A stretch of 64,000 bases of DNA, from NCBI GenBank assembly GCA_037954325.1, contig JBBMNZ010000052.1, positions 558,001 to 622,000 on the forward strand, in the 5' to 3' direction. The translations under genes were made by a program, and so were the position numbers. This DNA comes from Fistularia commersonii. Lineage: Eukaryota; Chordata; Actinopteri; Syngnathiformes; Fistulariidae. This document shows positions 1 to 14,329 of this stretch, piece after piece (the stretch's first letter is position 1; each line of letters begins with the position of its first letter). Below the pieces are notes generated by a model, which saw only the letters and a list, made by a program, of their open reading frames with translations, was not told the DNA's origin and did no database searches.

Positions 1-2049
1 TAATCACTTTTTGAACGAATGGCTATATCTTTTGAACCTATGATGTGATTACACTGAATTTGACATATATTGTGCAGAATTATGTTCTAAACAACATATA
101 TCACCATCAAAAACCAGCTTGATGAAATTCATGAGTTATTTCCACTCCAACTCAAAAACGATTTAACTCGGTAAGATAAGCAGTTTTTGATCTTTTGGCT
201 ATATCTTTTGAACTTGTAGCTGGATTACACTGAATTTGACATTAATTGTGCAGAATCATGTCCTAAACAACATATTTCAACAGCAGAAACCAGCTTGATG
301 AAATTCATTAGTCATTTCCACTCAAAATCAAAAATGCTTCAACTCAGTGAGATAAGCACTTTTTGACCTTATGGCTATATCTTTTGAATTTATAGCTGGA
401 TTACACTGAAGTTGACATCTATTGTGATGAATCATGTCCTATACAACATCTATCAACAGCAGAAACAGGCTTGGTGAAATTTAATAGTTATTTCCTCTCT
501 TAATCAAAAACGCTTCAACTCAGTGAGATAAGCACTTTTTGAATGCATGGCTATATCTTTTGAACTTGTGATGGGATTACACTGAATTTGACATATATTG
601 TGCAGAATCATGTCCTAAATTACTTATTTCAACAGCGGAAACCAGCTTGATGAAATTCACTGGTTATTTCCACTCCGAATCAAAAACGCTTGAACTTGGT
701 GAGATAAGCACTTTTTGAACGAAAGGCTATATCTTTTGAACTTTTGATTGGATTTCACTGAATGGGACATATATTGTGCAAAATCATGTCCTAAACAACA
801 TATTTAAAAGTCAGAAACCAGCTTGATGAAATTCATTAGTTTTTTCCACTCCGAATCAAAAACGATTAGACTCGGTGAGATAAGCACTTTTTGATCGAAT
901 GGCTATAACTTTTGAACCTGTGATGGGATTATACTGAAGTTGACATATATTGTGCAGAATCATGTCCTGAACAACATATTTAGACAGCAGAAAGCATCTT
1001 GATTCTTTCATTAGTTATTTCCACTGCGAATCATGAACGCTTCAACTCGATGACATAAGCACTTTTTGATCGAATGGCTCTATCTTTTGAACTTGTCGCT
1101 GGATTATACTGAATTTGACATATTTTGTGCAGAATCTTGTCCTAAACAACATATTTCAACAGCAGGAACAAGCTTGATGAAATTCATTGGTTATTTCCAA
1201 TACTAATCAAAAACTCTTCAACTTGGTGACATGAGTACTTTTTGGACGAATGGCTATATCCTTTGAACCTGTAAAGGGATTTCACTGAATTTGACATATA
1301 TTGTGTAGAATCATGTCCTAAACAACATATTTCAACAGCAGAAACCAGCTTGATGAAATTCAAAAGTTATTTCCACTCCTAATCAAAAACGCTTCAACTC
1401 GGTGAGATAAGTACTTTTTGAACGAATGGCGATCTCTTTTGAACCTGTGATGGGATTATACTGAATTTGACATATATTTTGCAGAATCATGTCCTAAACA
1501 ACATATTTCAACAGCAGAAACCAGCTTGATGAAATTCATTAGTTATTTCCACTCAGAATCAAAAACGCTTCAACTCGGTGAGATAAGTACTTTTTGAACA
1601 AATAGCTATATCCTATGAACCTGTAATGGGATCACACTGAATTTGACATATATTGTGCAGAATCATATCCTAAACAACATATTTCAACAGCAGAAACCTG
1701 CTTGATGAAATTCATTAGTTATTTCCACTCCTAATCAAAAACGCTTCAAATCGGTAAGATAAGTACTTTTTGAACGAATGGCTATATCTTTTGAATATGT
1801 GAAGGGATCACACTGACTTTGAAATATATTGTGCAGAATCATATCCTAAACAACATATTTCAACAGCAGAAACCAGCTTGATTAAATCCATCATTCATTT
1901 CCACTCCTAATCAAAAACGCTTCAACCCGATAAGATAAGCAGTTTTTGAACGAATGGCTATATCTTTTGAACCTGTGATGTGATTACACTGAATTTGACA
2001 TATAATGTGCAGAATCATATCCTAAAAAACATATTTCAACAGCAGAAAC
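1..2049 (+). repeat. Left satellite segment, more divergent monomers
   Basis: About 11.6 monomers precede the first long duplicated unit. The first seven (to about 1250) carry more private substitutions than the monomers that follow, for example tcaccatcaaaaaccagc near 100 and an aberrant monomer at 891-1065. From about 1250 the monomers are close to the consensus. I see no gene or foreign sequence. The last part (about 1880-2049) resembles 6975-7144 with several differences, suggesting an older edge of the duplication that begins near 2050. Confidence 0.8.
891..1065 (+). repeat. Aberrant satellite monomer, copy 1
   Basis: This monomer keeps the 176-bp frame but has a distinctive core. It reads acaacatatttagacagcag, followed by aaagcatcttgattctttca, where ordinary monomers read catatttcaacagcagaaac and cagcttgatgaaattcatta. 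Relatives sit at 38161-38336, 48482-48657 and 62365-62540. It is the only one of the four in the left half of the window and differs from them at several bases, so it is probably an older copy. Confidence 0.85.
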
Positions 2050-5000
2050 CAGCTTGATGAAATTCATTGATTATTTCCACTCCGAATCCAAAAACGCTTC
2101 AACTCGGTGAGATAAGTACTTTTTGAACGAATGGCGATATCTTTTTAACCTATGAAGGGATTACACTGAAGTTGACATATATTGTGCAAAATCATGTCCT
2201 AAACAACATATTTCAACAGCAGAAACCAGCGTGATGAAATTCATTAGTTATTTCCACTCCTAATCAGAAACATCTCAACTCGGTGAGTTAAGCACTTTTT
2301 GAACGATGGCTATATCTTTTGGACTTTTGATGGGATATCTCTGAATATGACATATATTGTGCAGAATCTTGACCTAACAACATATTTCAACTGCAGAAAC
2401 CACCTTGACGAAATTAATTGGTTATTTCCAATACTAATCAAAAACTCTTTTACTTGGTGACATAAGTACTTTTTGGACGAATGGCTATATCCTTTGAACC
2501 TGTAATGGGATTTCACTGAATTTGACATATATTGTGTAGAATCATGTCCTAAACAACATATTTCAACAGCAGAAACCAGCTTGATGAAATTCAAAAGTTA
2601 TTTCCACTCCTAATCAAAAACGCTTCAACTCGGTGAGATAAGTACTTTTTGAACGAATGGCTATATCTTTTGATCTTGTGAAGGGATTACACTGAATTTG
2701 ACATATATTGTCCAGAATCATGTCCTAAACAACATATTTAAAGAGCAGATACCAGCTTGATGAAATTCATTAGTTATTTCCACTCCTAATCAAAAACGCT
2801 TCAACTTGGTGAGATAAGTCCTTTTTGAATAGATGGCTATATCTTTTGAACTTGTGAAGGGATTACACTGAATTTGACATATATTGTCCAGAATCATGTC
2901 CTAAAAAACAAATTTCAAGAGCAGAAACCAGCTTGATGAAATTCATTAGTTATTTCCACTCCTAATCAAAAACGCTTCAACTCGGTGAGATAAGTACTTT
3001 CTGAACGAATGGCGATATCTTTTTAACCTATAAAGGGATTACACTGAATTTGACATATATTGTGCAAAATCATGTCCTAAACAACATATTTCAACAGCAA
3101 AAACCAGCGTGATGAAATTCAAAAGTTATTTCCACTCCTAATCAAAAACGCTTCAACTCGGTGAGATAAGTACTTTTTGAAAGAATGGCTATATCCTTTG
3201 AACCTGTAATGGGATCACACTGAATTTGACATATATTGTGCAGAATCATATCCAAAAAAACATATTTCAACAGCAGAAACCAGCTTGATGAAATTCAATA
3301 ATTATTTCCACTCCTAAACAAAAACGCTTCAACTCGGTGAGATAAGCATTATTTGCACGAATGGCTATATCTTTTGATATTGTCGCTGGATTACACTGAA
3401 TTTGAAATATTTTCTGCAGAATCATGTCCTAAACAACATATTTCAACAGCAGAAACCAGCGTGATGAAATTCAAAAGTTATTTCCACTCCTAATCAAAAA
3501 AGCTTCAACTCGGTGAGATAAGTACTTTTTGAACGAATGGCTATATCTTTTGAACCTTTGATGTGATTACACTAAATTGGACATATATTGTGCAGAATCA
3601 TGTCCTAAACAACATATATCAACAGCAGAAACCAGCTTGATGAAATTCATTAGTTATTTCCACTCCGAATCAAAAACGCTTCAACTCGTTGAGATAAGCA
3701 CTTTTTGATCGAATAGCTATATCCTTTGAACCTGTAATGGGATCACACTGACTTTGACATATATTGTGCAGAATCATGTCCTAAACAACATATTTCAACA
3801 GCAGAAACCAGCGTGATGAAATTCAAAAGTTATTTCCACTCCTAATCAAAAATGCTTCAACTCGGTGAGATAAGTACTTTTTGAACGAATGGCTATATCT
3901 TTTGAACATGTGAAGGGATTGCACTGAATTTGACATATCCTGTCCAGAATCATGTCCTAAACAACAAATTTCAAGAGCAGAAACCAGCTTGATGAAATTC
4001 AAAAGTTATTTCCAATACTAATCAAAAACTCTTCAACTTGGTGAGAAAAGCAATTTTTGAACGAATGGCTATATTTTTTGAACCTGTGATGGGATTTCAC
4101 TGAATTTGACATATATTGTGCAAAATCTTGTCCTAAACAACATATTTCATCAGCAGAAACCAGCTTGACGAAATCCATCAGTTATCTCACTCCTAATCAA
4201 AAACGCTTCAACCCGATGAGATAGGCAGTTTTTGAACGAATGGCTATATCTTTTGAACCTTTGATGTGATTACACTAAATTGGACATATATTGTGCAGAA
4301 TCATATCCTAAACAACATATTTCAACAGCAGAAACCAGCTTGATGAAATTCATTAGTTATATCCACTCCTAATCAGAAACACTTTAACTCGGTCTCATGA
4401 GCACATTTTGAAAGAATGTCTATATCCTTTGAACCTGTAATGGGCTCACAAGAATTTGACATATATTGTGCAGAATCATGTCCTAAACAACATATTTCAA
4501 CAGCAGAAAAAACCTTAATGAAATTCATTAGTTATTTCCACTCCGAATCAAAAACGCTTCAACCCGATAAGATAAGCAGATTTTGAACGAATGGCTATAT
4601 CTTTTCAACTTGTAGCTGGATTACACTGAATTTGACATGTGTTTTGCACAATCATGTCCTAAACAACATATTTCAACAGCAGTAACCAGCTTGATGAAAT
4701 TCATTGGTTATTTCCACTCCAAATCAAAAATGTTTCAACTCGGTGAGATAAGTCCTTTTTGAACGAATGGCTATATCCTTTGAACCTGTAATGGGATCAC
4801 ACTGACTTTGACATATGTTGTGCAGAATCATATCCTAAACAACATATTTCAACAGCAGAAACCAGCTTGATGAAATTCATTAGTTATTTTCACTCCTAAT
4901 CAAAAATGCTTCAACTCGGTGAGATAAGCACTTTTTGAACGAATGGCTATATCTTTTGAACTTGTGAAGGGATTACACTGAATTTGACATATATTGTGCA

Positions 5001-7144
5001 GAATCATGTCCTAAACAACATATTTCAACAGTAGAAACCAGCTTGATTAAATCCATTAGTTATTTCCACTCTCAATCAAAAACGCTTCAACCCGATAAGA
5101 TAAGCAGTTTTTGAACGAATGGCTATGTCTTTTGAACCTGTAATGTGATTACACTAAATTTGAAATGTATTGTGCAGAATCATATCCTAAAAAACATATT
5201 TCAAGAGCAGAAACCAGCTTGATGAAATTCATTGATTATTTCCACTCCGAATCCAAAAACGCATCAACTCGGTGAGATAAGTACTTTTTGAACGAATGGC
5301 GATATCTTTTGAACCTATGAAGGGATTACACTGAATTTGACATATATTGTGCAGAATCATGTCCTAAAGAACATATTTCAACAGCAGAAACCAGCGTGAT
5401 GAAATTCAAAAGTTATTTCCACTCCTAATCAAAAACGCTTAAACTCGGTGATATAAGTACTTTTTGAATGAATGGCTATATCTTTTGAACTTGTGAAGGG
5501 ATTACACTTAATTTGACATATATTGTGCAGAATTATGTCATAAACAACATATTTCAACAGCAGAAACCAGCTTGATGATATCCATTAGTTATTTCCACTC
5601 CTAATCAAAAACGCTTCAAATCGGTGAGATAAGTCCTTTTTGAAAGAATGGCTATATCCTTTGAACCTTTAATGGGATCACACTGAATTTGACATATATT
5701 GTGCAGAATCATATCCCAAAAAACATATTTCAACAGCAGAAACCAGCTTGATGAAATTCATTAGTTATTTCCACTCCTAAACAAAAACGCTTCAACTCGG
5801 TGAGATAAGCATTATTTGCAAGAATGGCTATATCTTTTGATCTTTTTGCTGGATAACAATGAATTTGAAATATTTTCTGCAGAATCATGTCCTAAACAAC
5901 ATATTTCAACAGCAGAAACCAGCTTGATGATATTCATTAGTTTTACTCCGAATCAAAAACGCTCAACTCGGTGAGATAAGCACTTTTTGATCGAATGGCA
6001 ATATCTTTTGAACTTGTCGCTGGATTATACTGAATTTGACATATTTTGTGCAAAATCTTGTCCTAAACAACATATTTCAACAGTAGGAACCAGCTTGATG
6101 AAATTCATTAGTTATATCCACTCCTAATCAAAAACGCTTCAAATCGGTCTCATAAGCATGTTTTGAACGAATGGCTATATCCTTTGAACCTGTAATGGGC
6201 TCACAAGAATTTGACATATATTGTGCAGAATCATGTCCTAAACAACATATTTCAACAGCAGAAACCAGCTTGATGAAATTCAATAGTTATTTCCGCTCCT
6301 AATCAAAACCTCTTCAACTTGGTGAGATAAGCAATTTTTGAACGAATGGCTATATCTTTTGAACATGTGATTGGATTTCACTGAATTTGACATATATTGT
6401 GCAGAATCTTGTCCTAAACAACATATTTCAACAGCAGAAACCAGCTTGATGAAATTCATTAGTTATTTCCACTCCGAATCAAAAACGCTTCAACTCTGTG
6501 AGATAAGCACTTTTTGATCGAATGGCTATATCTTTAGAACTTGTCGCTGGATTATACTGAATTTGACATATTTTGTTCAGAATCTTGTCCTAAACAACAT
6601 ATTTCAACAGCGGGAACCAGCTTGATGAAATTCATTAGTTATATCCACTCCTAATCAGAAACACCTTAACTCGGTCTCATGAGCACATTTTGAAAGAATG
6701 TCTATATCCTTTGAACCTGTAATGGGCTCACAAGAATTTGACATATATTGTGCAGAATCATGTCCTAAACAACACATTTAAACAGCAGAAACCAGCTTGA
6801 TGAAATTCATTAGTTATTTCCACTCCGAATCAAAAACGCTTCAACTCGGTGAGATAAGCACTTTTTGATCGAATAGCTATATCTTTTCAACTTGTAGCTG
6901 GATTACACTGAATTTGACATGTGTTTTGCAGAATCATGTCCTAAACAACATATTTCAACAGCAGAAACCAGCTTGATGAAATCCATCAGTTATTTCCACT
7001 CCTATTCAAAAACGCTTCAACCCGATAAGATAAGCAGTTTTTGAACGAATGGCTATATCTTTTGATCCTGTGATATGATTACACTAAATTTGACGTATAT
7101 TGTGCAGAATCATATCCTAAAAAACATATTTCTACAGCAGATAC
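2050..7144 (+). repeat. Higher-order repeat A, copy 1 (about 29 monomers)
   Basis: The order of monomer variants here is repeated in 7145-12600. The offset is 5095 bp at the left (2310 pairs with 7405), 5270 bp in the middle (3901 pairs with 9171) and 5447 bp at the right (5361 pairs with 10808). The stepwise increase equals one and then two whole monomers, so the second copy gained monomers inside an otherwise collinear unit. Landmarks present in both include ggacttttgatgggatatct near 2320 and 7415, and ctcaagaa-type variants such as gggctcacaagaatttgaca near 4442 and 6188. Boundaries are approximate because breakpoints within a tandem array can only be placed to about one monomer. Confidence 0.85.
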
Positions 7145-10100
7145 CAGCTTGATGAAATTCATTGATTATTTCCACTCCGAATCCAAAAACGCTTCAACTC
7201 GGTGAGATAAGTACTTTTTGAACGAATGGCGATATCTTTTTAACCTATGGAGGGATTACACTGAAGTTGACATATATTGTGCAAAATCATGTCCTAAACA
7301 ACATATTTCAACAGCAGAAACCAGCGTGATGAAATTCATTAGTTATTTCCACTCCTAATCAGAAACATCTCAACTCGGTGAGTTAAGCACTTTTTGAACG
7401 ATGGCTATATGTTTTGGACTTTTGATGGGATATCTCTGAATATGACATATATTGTGCAGAATCTTGACCTAACAACATATTTCAACTGCAGAAACCACCT
7501 TGACGAAATTAATTGGTTATTTCCAATACTAATCAAAAACTCTTTTACTTGGTGACATAAGTACTTTTTGGACGAATGGCTATATCCTTTGAACCTGTAA
7601 TGGGATTTCACTGAATTTGACATATATTGTGTAGAATCATGTCCTAAACAACATATTTCAACAGCAGAAACCAGCTTGATGAAATTCAAAAGTTATTTCC
7701 ACTCCTAATCAAAAACGCTTCAACTCGGTGAGATAAGTACTTTTTGAACGAATGGCTATATCTTTTGATCTTGTGAAGGGATTACACTGAATTTGACATA
7801 TATTGTCCTGAATCATGTCCTAAACAACATATTTAAAGAGCAGATACCAGCTTGATGAAATTCATTAGTTATTTCCACTCCTAATCAAAAACGCTTCAAC
7901 TTGGTGAGATAAGTCCTTTTTGAATAGATGGCTATATCTTTTGAACTTGTGAAGGGATTACACTAAATTTGACATATATTGTCCAGAATCATGTCCTAAA
8001 AAACAAATTTCAACAGCAGAAACCAGCTTGATGAAATTCATTAGTTATTTCCACTCCTAATCAAAAACGCTTCAACTCGGTGAGATAAGTACTTTCTGAA
8101 CGAATGGCGATATCTTTTTAACCTATAAAGGGATTACACTGAATTTGACATATATTGTGCAGAATCATGTCCTAAACAACATATTTCAACAGCAAAAACC
8201 AGCGTGATGAAATTCAAAAGTTATTTCCACTCCTAATCAAAAACGCTTCAACTCGGTGAGATAAGTACTTTTTGAAAGAATGGCTATATCCTTTGAACCT
8301 GTAATGGGATCACACTGAATTTGACATATATTGTGCAGAATCATATCCAAAAAAACATATTTCAACAGCAGAAACCAGCTTGATGAAATTCAATAATTAT
8401 TTCCACTCCTAAACAAAAACGCTTCAACTCGGTGAGATAAGCATTATTTGCACGAATGGCTATATCTTTTGATATTGTCACTGGATTACACTGAATTTGA
8501 AATATTTTCTGCAGAATCATGTCCTAAACAACATATTTCAACAGCAGAAACCAGCGTGATGAAATTCAAAAGTTATTTCCACTCCTAATCAAAAAAGCTT
8601 CAACTCGGTGAGATAAGTACTTTTTGAACGAATGGCTATATCTTTTGAACCTTTGATGTGATTACACTAAATTGGACATATATTGTGCAGAATCATATCC
8701 TAAACAACATATTTCAACAGCAGAAACCAGCTTGATGAAATTCATTAGTTATATCCACTCCCAATCAGAAACACTTTAACTCGGTCTCATGAGCACATTT
8801 TGAAAGAATGTCTATATCCTTTGAACCTGTAATGGGCTCACAAGAATTTGACATATATTGTGCAGAATCATGTCCTAAACAACATATTTCAACAGCAGAA
8901 ACTAGCTTGATGAAATTCATTAGTTATTTCCACTCCGAATCAAAAACGCTTCAACTCGTTGAGATAAGCACTTTTTGATCGAATAGCTCTATCCTTTGAA
9001 CCTGTAATGGGATAACACTGACTTTGACATATATTGTGCAGAATCATGTCCTAAACAACATATTTCAACAGCAGAAACCAGCGTGATGAAATTCAAAAGT
9101 TATTTCCACTCCTAATCAAAAATGCTTCAACTCGGTGAGATAAGTACTTTTTGAACGAATGGCTATATCTTTTGAACATGTGAAGGGATTGCACTGAATT
9201 TGACATATCCTGTCCAGAATCATGTCCTAAACAACAAATTTCAAGAGCAGAAACCAGCTTGATGAAATTCAAAAGTTATTTCCAATACTAATCAAAAACT
9301 CTTCAACTTGGTGAGAAAAGCACTTTTTGCACGAATGGCTATATCTTTTGATCTTGTCGCTGGATTACACTGAATTTGACATGTGTTGTGCAGAATCATG
9401 TCCTAAACAACATATTTCAACAGCAGAAACCAGCTTGACGAAATCCATCAGTTATCTCACTCCTAATCAAAAACGCTTCAACCCGATAAGATAGGCAGTT
9501 TTTGAACGAATGGCTATATCTTTTGAACCTTTGATGTGATTACACTAAATTGGACATATATTGTGCAGAATCATGTCCTAAACAACATATTTCAACAGCA
9601 GAAAAAAGCTTGATGAAATTCATTAGTTATTTCCGCTCCGAATCAAAAACGCTTCAACCCGATAAGATAGGCAGATTTTGAACGAATGGCTATATCTTTT
9701 CAACTTGTAGCTGGATTACACTGAATTTGACATGTGTTTTGCACAATCATGTCCTAAACAACATATTTCAACAGCAGTAACCAGCTTGATGAAATCCATC
9801 AGATATTTCCACTCCTAATCAAAAACGCTTCAACCCGATAAGATAAGCAGATTTTGAACGAATGGCTATATCTTTTGATCCTGTGATGTGATTACACTAA
9901 ATTGGACATATATTGTGCAGAATCATATCCTAAACAACATATTTCAACAGCAGAAACCAGCTTGATGAAATTCATTGGTTATTTCCACTCCAAATCAAAA
10001 ATGTTTCAACTCGGTGAGATAAGTCCTTTTTGAACGAATGGCTATATCCTTTGAACCTGTAATGGGATCACACTGACTTTGACATATATTGTGCAGAATC

Positions 10101-12600
10101 ATATCCTAAACAACATATTTCAACAGCAGAAACCAGCTTGATGAAATTCATTAGTTATTTCCACTCCTAATCAAAAATGCTTCAACTCGGTGAGATAAGC
10201 ACTTTTTGAACGAATGGCTATATCTTTTGAACTTGTGAAGGGATTACACTGAATTTGACATATATTGTGCAGAATCATGTCCTAAACAACATATTTCAAC
10301 AGTAGAAATCTACTTGATGAAATTCATTAGTTATTGCCACTCCTAATCAAAATTGCTTCAACTCGGTGAGATAAGCACTTTTTGCACGAATGGCTATAAC
10401 TTTTGATCTTGTCGCTGGATTACACTGAATTTGACATGTGTTCTGCACAATCATGTCCTAAACAACATATTTCAACAGCAGAAACCAGCTTGATTAAATC
10501 CATTAGTTATTTCCACTCTCAATCAAAAACGCTTCAACCCGATAAGATAAGCAGTTTTTGAACGAATGGCTATGTCTTTTGAACCTGTAATGTGATTACA
10601 CTAAATTTGAAATGTATTGTGCAGAATCATATCCTAAAAAACATATTTCAAGAGCAGAAACCAGCTTGATGAAATTCATTGATTATTTCCACTCCGAATC
10701 CAAAAACGCATCAACTCGGTGAGATAAGTACTCTTTGAACGAATGGCGATATCTTTTGAACCTATGAAGGGATTACACTGAATTTGACATATATTGTGCA
10801 GAATCATGTCCTAAAGAACATATTTCAACAGCAGAAACCAGCGTGATGAAATTCAAAAGTTATTTCCACTCCTAATCAAAAACGCTTAAACTCGGTGATA
10901 TAAGTACTTTTTGAACGAATGGCTATATCTTTTGAACTTGTGAAGGGATTACACTTAATTTGATATATATTGTGCAGAATTATGTCATAAACAACATATT
11001 TCAACAGCAGAAACCAGCTTGATGATATCCATTAGTTATTTCCACTCCTAATCAAAAACGCTTCAAATCGGTGAGATAAGTCATTTTTGAAAGAATGGCT
11101 ATATCCTTTGAACCTTTAATGGGATCACACTGAATTTGACATATATTGTGCAGAATCATATCCCAAAAAACATATTTCAACAGCAGAAACCAGCTTGATG
11201 AAATTCATTAGTTATTTCCACTCCTAAACAAAAACGCTTCAACTCGGTGAGATAAGCATTATTTGCAAGAATGGCTATATCTTTTGATCTTTTTGCTGGA
11301 TAACACTGAATTTGAAATATTTTCTGCAGAATCATGTCCTAAACAACATATTTCAACAGCAGAAACCAGCTTGATGATATTCATTAGTTATTTCTACTCC
11401 GAATCAAAAACGCTCAACTCGGTGAGATAAGCACTTTTTGATCGAATGGCAATATCTTTTGAACTTGTCGCTGGATTATACTGAATTTGACATATTTTGT
11501 GCAAAATCTTGTCCTAAACAACATATTTCAACAGTAGGAACCAGCTTGATGAAATTCATTAGTTATATCCACTCCTAATCAAAAACGCTTCAAATCGGTC
11601 TCATAAGCATGTTTTGAACGAATGGCTATATCCTTTGAACCTGTAATGGGCTCACAAGAATTTGACATATATTGTGCAGAATCATGTCCTAAACAACATA
11701 TTTCAACAGCAGAAACCAGCTTGATGAAATTCAATAGTTATTTCCGCTCCTAATCAAAACCTCTTCAACTTGGTGAGATAAGCAATTTTTGAACGAATGG
11801 CTATATCTTTTGAACATGTGATTGGATTTCACTGAATTTGAGATATATTGTGCAGAATCTTGTCCTAAACAACATATTTCAACAGCAGAAACCAGCTTGA
11901 TGAAATTCATTAGTTATTTCCACTCCGAATCAAAAACGCTTCAACTTTGTGAGATAAGCACTTTTTGATCGAATGGCTATATCTTTAGAACTTGTCGCTG
12001 GATTATACTGAATTTGACATATTTTGTTCAGAATCTTGTCCTAAACAACATATTTCAACAGCGGGAACCAGCTTGATGAAATTCATTAGTTATATCCACT
12101 CCTAATCAGAAACACCTTAACTCGGTCTCATGAGCACATTTTGAAAGAATGTCTATATCCTTTGAACCTGTAATGGGCTCACAAGAATTTGACATATATT
12201 GTGCAGAATCATGTCCTAAACAACACATTTAAACAGCAGAAACCAGCTTGATGAAATTCATTAGTTATTTCCACTCCGAATCAAAAACGCTTCAACTCGG
12301 TGAGATAAGCACTTTTTGATCGAATAGCTATATCTTTTCAACTTGTAGCTGGATTACACTGAATTTGACATGTGTTTTGCAGAATCTTGTCCTAAACAAC
12401 ATATTTCAACAGCAGTAACCAGCTTGATGAAATCCATCAGTTATTTCCACTCCTATTCAAAAACGCTTCAACCCGATAAGATAAGCAGTTTTTGAACGAA
12501 TGGCTATATCTTTTGATCCTGTGATATGATTACACTAAATTTGACGTATATTGTGCAGAATCATATCCTAAAAAACATATTTCTACAGCAGATACCAGCT
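7145..12600 (+). repeat. Higher-order repeat A, copy 2 (about 31 monomers)
   Basis: This is the direct tandem copy of 2050-7144, longer by two monomers. The extra monomers fall near 8690-8930 and 9340-10000, where the order of variants is locally rearranged relative to copy 1. The right edge is marked by the block at about 12425-12600, which matches 6975-7144 base for base as far as I compared by eye, including the rare variants ttgacgtatattgtgcag and atatttctacagcagatacc. After 12600 the two copies part, with cattggttattt in place of cattgattattt. Confidence 0.85.
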
Positions 12601-14329
12601 TGATGAAATTCATTGGTTATTTCCACTCCGAATCAAAAACGCCTCAACTCGGGGAGATAAGTTCTTTTGGAACGACTGGCGATATCTTTTGAACCTATGA
12701 AGGGATTACACTGAATTTGACATATATTGTGCAGAAACATGTCCTAAACAACATATTTCAACAGCAGAAACCAGATTGATGAAATTCAAAAGTTATTTCC
12801 AATCCTAATCAAAAACGCTTCAACTCGGTGAGATAAGCACTTTTTGAACAAATGGCTATATCTTTTGAACTTGTGAAGGGATTACACTGAATTTGACATA
12901 TATTGTGCAAAATCATGTCCTAAACAACATATTTCAACAGCAGAAACCAGCTTGATGAAATTCATTAGTTATTTCCACTCCTAATCAAAAACGCTTCAAA
13001 TCGGTAAGATAAGTACTTTTTGAACGAATGTTTAATCTTTTGAACATGTGAAGGGATCACACTGACTTTGACATATATTGTGCAGAATCATATCCTAAAC
13101 AACATATTTCAACAGCAGAAACCATCTTGATGAAATTCATTAGTTATTTCCACTCCTAATCAAAAACGCTTCAACTTGGTGAGATAAGCACTTTTTGAAC
13201 GAATGGCTATATCTTTTGAACTTGGGAAGGGATTACACTGAATTTGACATATATTGTGCAGAATCATGTCCTAAACAACATATTTCAACAGTAGAAATCT
13301 ACTTGATGAAATTCATTAGTTATTGCCACTCCTAATCAAAATTGCTTCAACTCGGTGAGATAAGCACTTTTTGCACGAATGGCTATATCTTTTGATCTTG
13401 TCGCTGGATTACACTGAATTTGACATGTGTTGTGTAGAATCATGTCCTAAACAACATATTTCAACAGCAGAAACCAGCTTTATTAAATCCATTAGTTATT
13501 TCCACTCCTAATTAAAAACGCTTCAACCCGATTAGATAAGCAGTTTTTGAACGAATGGCGATATCTTTTGAACCTGTGATGTGATTACACTAAATTTGAC
13601 ATATATTGTACAGAATCATATCCTAAAAAACATATTTCAACAGCAGAAACCAGCTTGATGAAATTCATTGGTTATTTCCACTCCGAATCAAAAACGCTTC
13701 AACTCAGTGAGATAATTCCTTTTTGAGCGGATGGCTATATCCTTTGAACCTGTAATGGGCTCACAAGAATTTGACATATATTGTGCAGAATCTTTTCCTA
13801 AACAACATATTTTAACAGCATAAACCAGCTTGATGAAATTCATTAGTTATTTCCACTCCGAATCAAAAACGCTTCAACTCGGTGAGATAAGCACTTTTTG
13901 ATCGAATGGCTATATCTTTTGAACTTGTCGCTGGATTACACTGAATTTGACATATGTTTTGCAGAATCATGTCCTAAACAACATATTTCAACAGCAGAAA
14001 CCAGCTTGACGAAATCCATCAGTTATTTCCACTCCTAATCAAAAACGCTTCAACCCGATAAGATAAGCAGTTTTTGAACGAATGGCTATATCATTTGAAC
14101 CTGTGATGTGATTACACTAAATTTGACATATATTGTGCAGAATCATATCCTAAAAAACATATTTCAAGAGCAGAAACCAGCTTAATGAAATTCATTGATT
14201 ATTTCCACTCCTAATCAAAAACGCTTCAACTCGGTGAGATAAGCACTTTTTGAACGAATGGCTATATCTTTTGAACTTGTGAAGGGATTACAATGAATTT
14301 GACATATATTGTGCAGAATCATGTCCTAA
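12601..14329 (+). repeat. Satellite linker between repeats A and B
   Basis: About ten ordinary monomers that are not part of the two flanking tandem duplications. The right part (about 13960-14390) recurs at about 28400-28800, including aacccgataagataagcag and the catcagttatttcc variant, so the linker was partly copied to the right. No coding or foreign sequence is visible. Confidence 0.75.

Noticed and set aside
2310..7689. Open frames of 94 codons at 2310-2594 and 7405-7689 (minus) with almost the same protein
   Set aside because: They are the two copies of one place in higher-order repeat A. The peptide is a translation of the satellite monomer core (the strings AVEICCLGHDS and SSRWFLQLKYVV come from the same DNA in neighbouring monomers), with no start context or domain.
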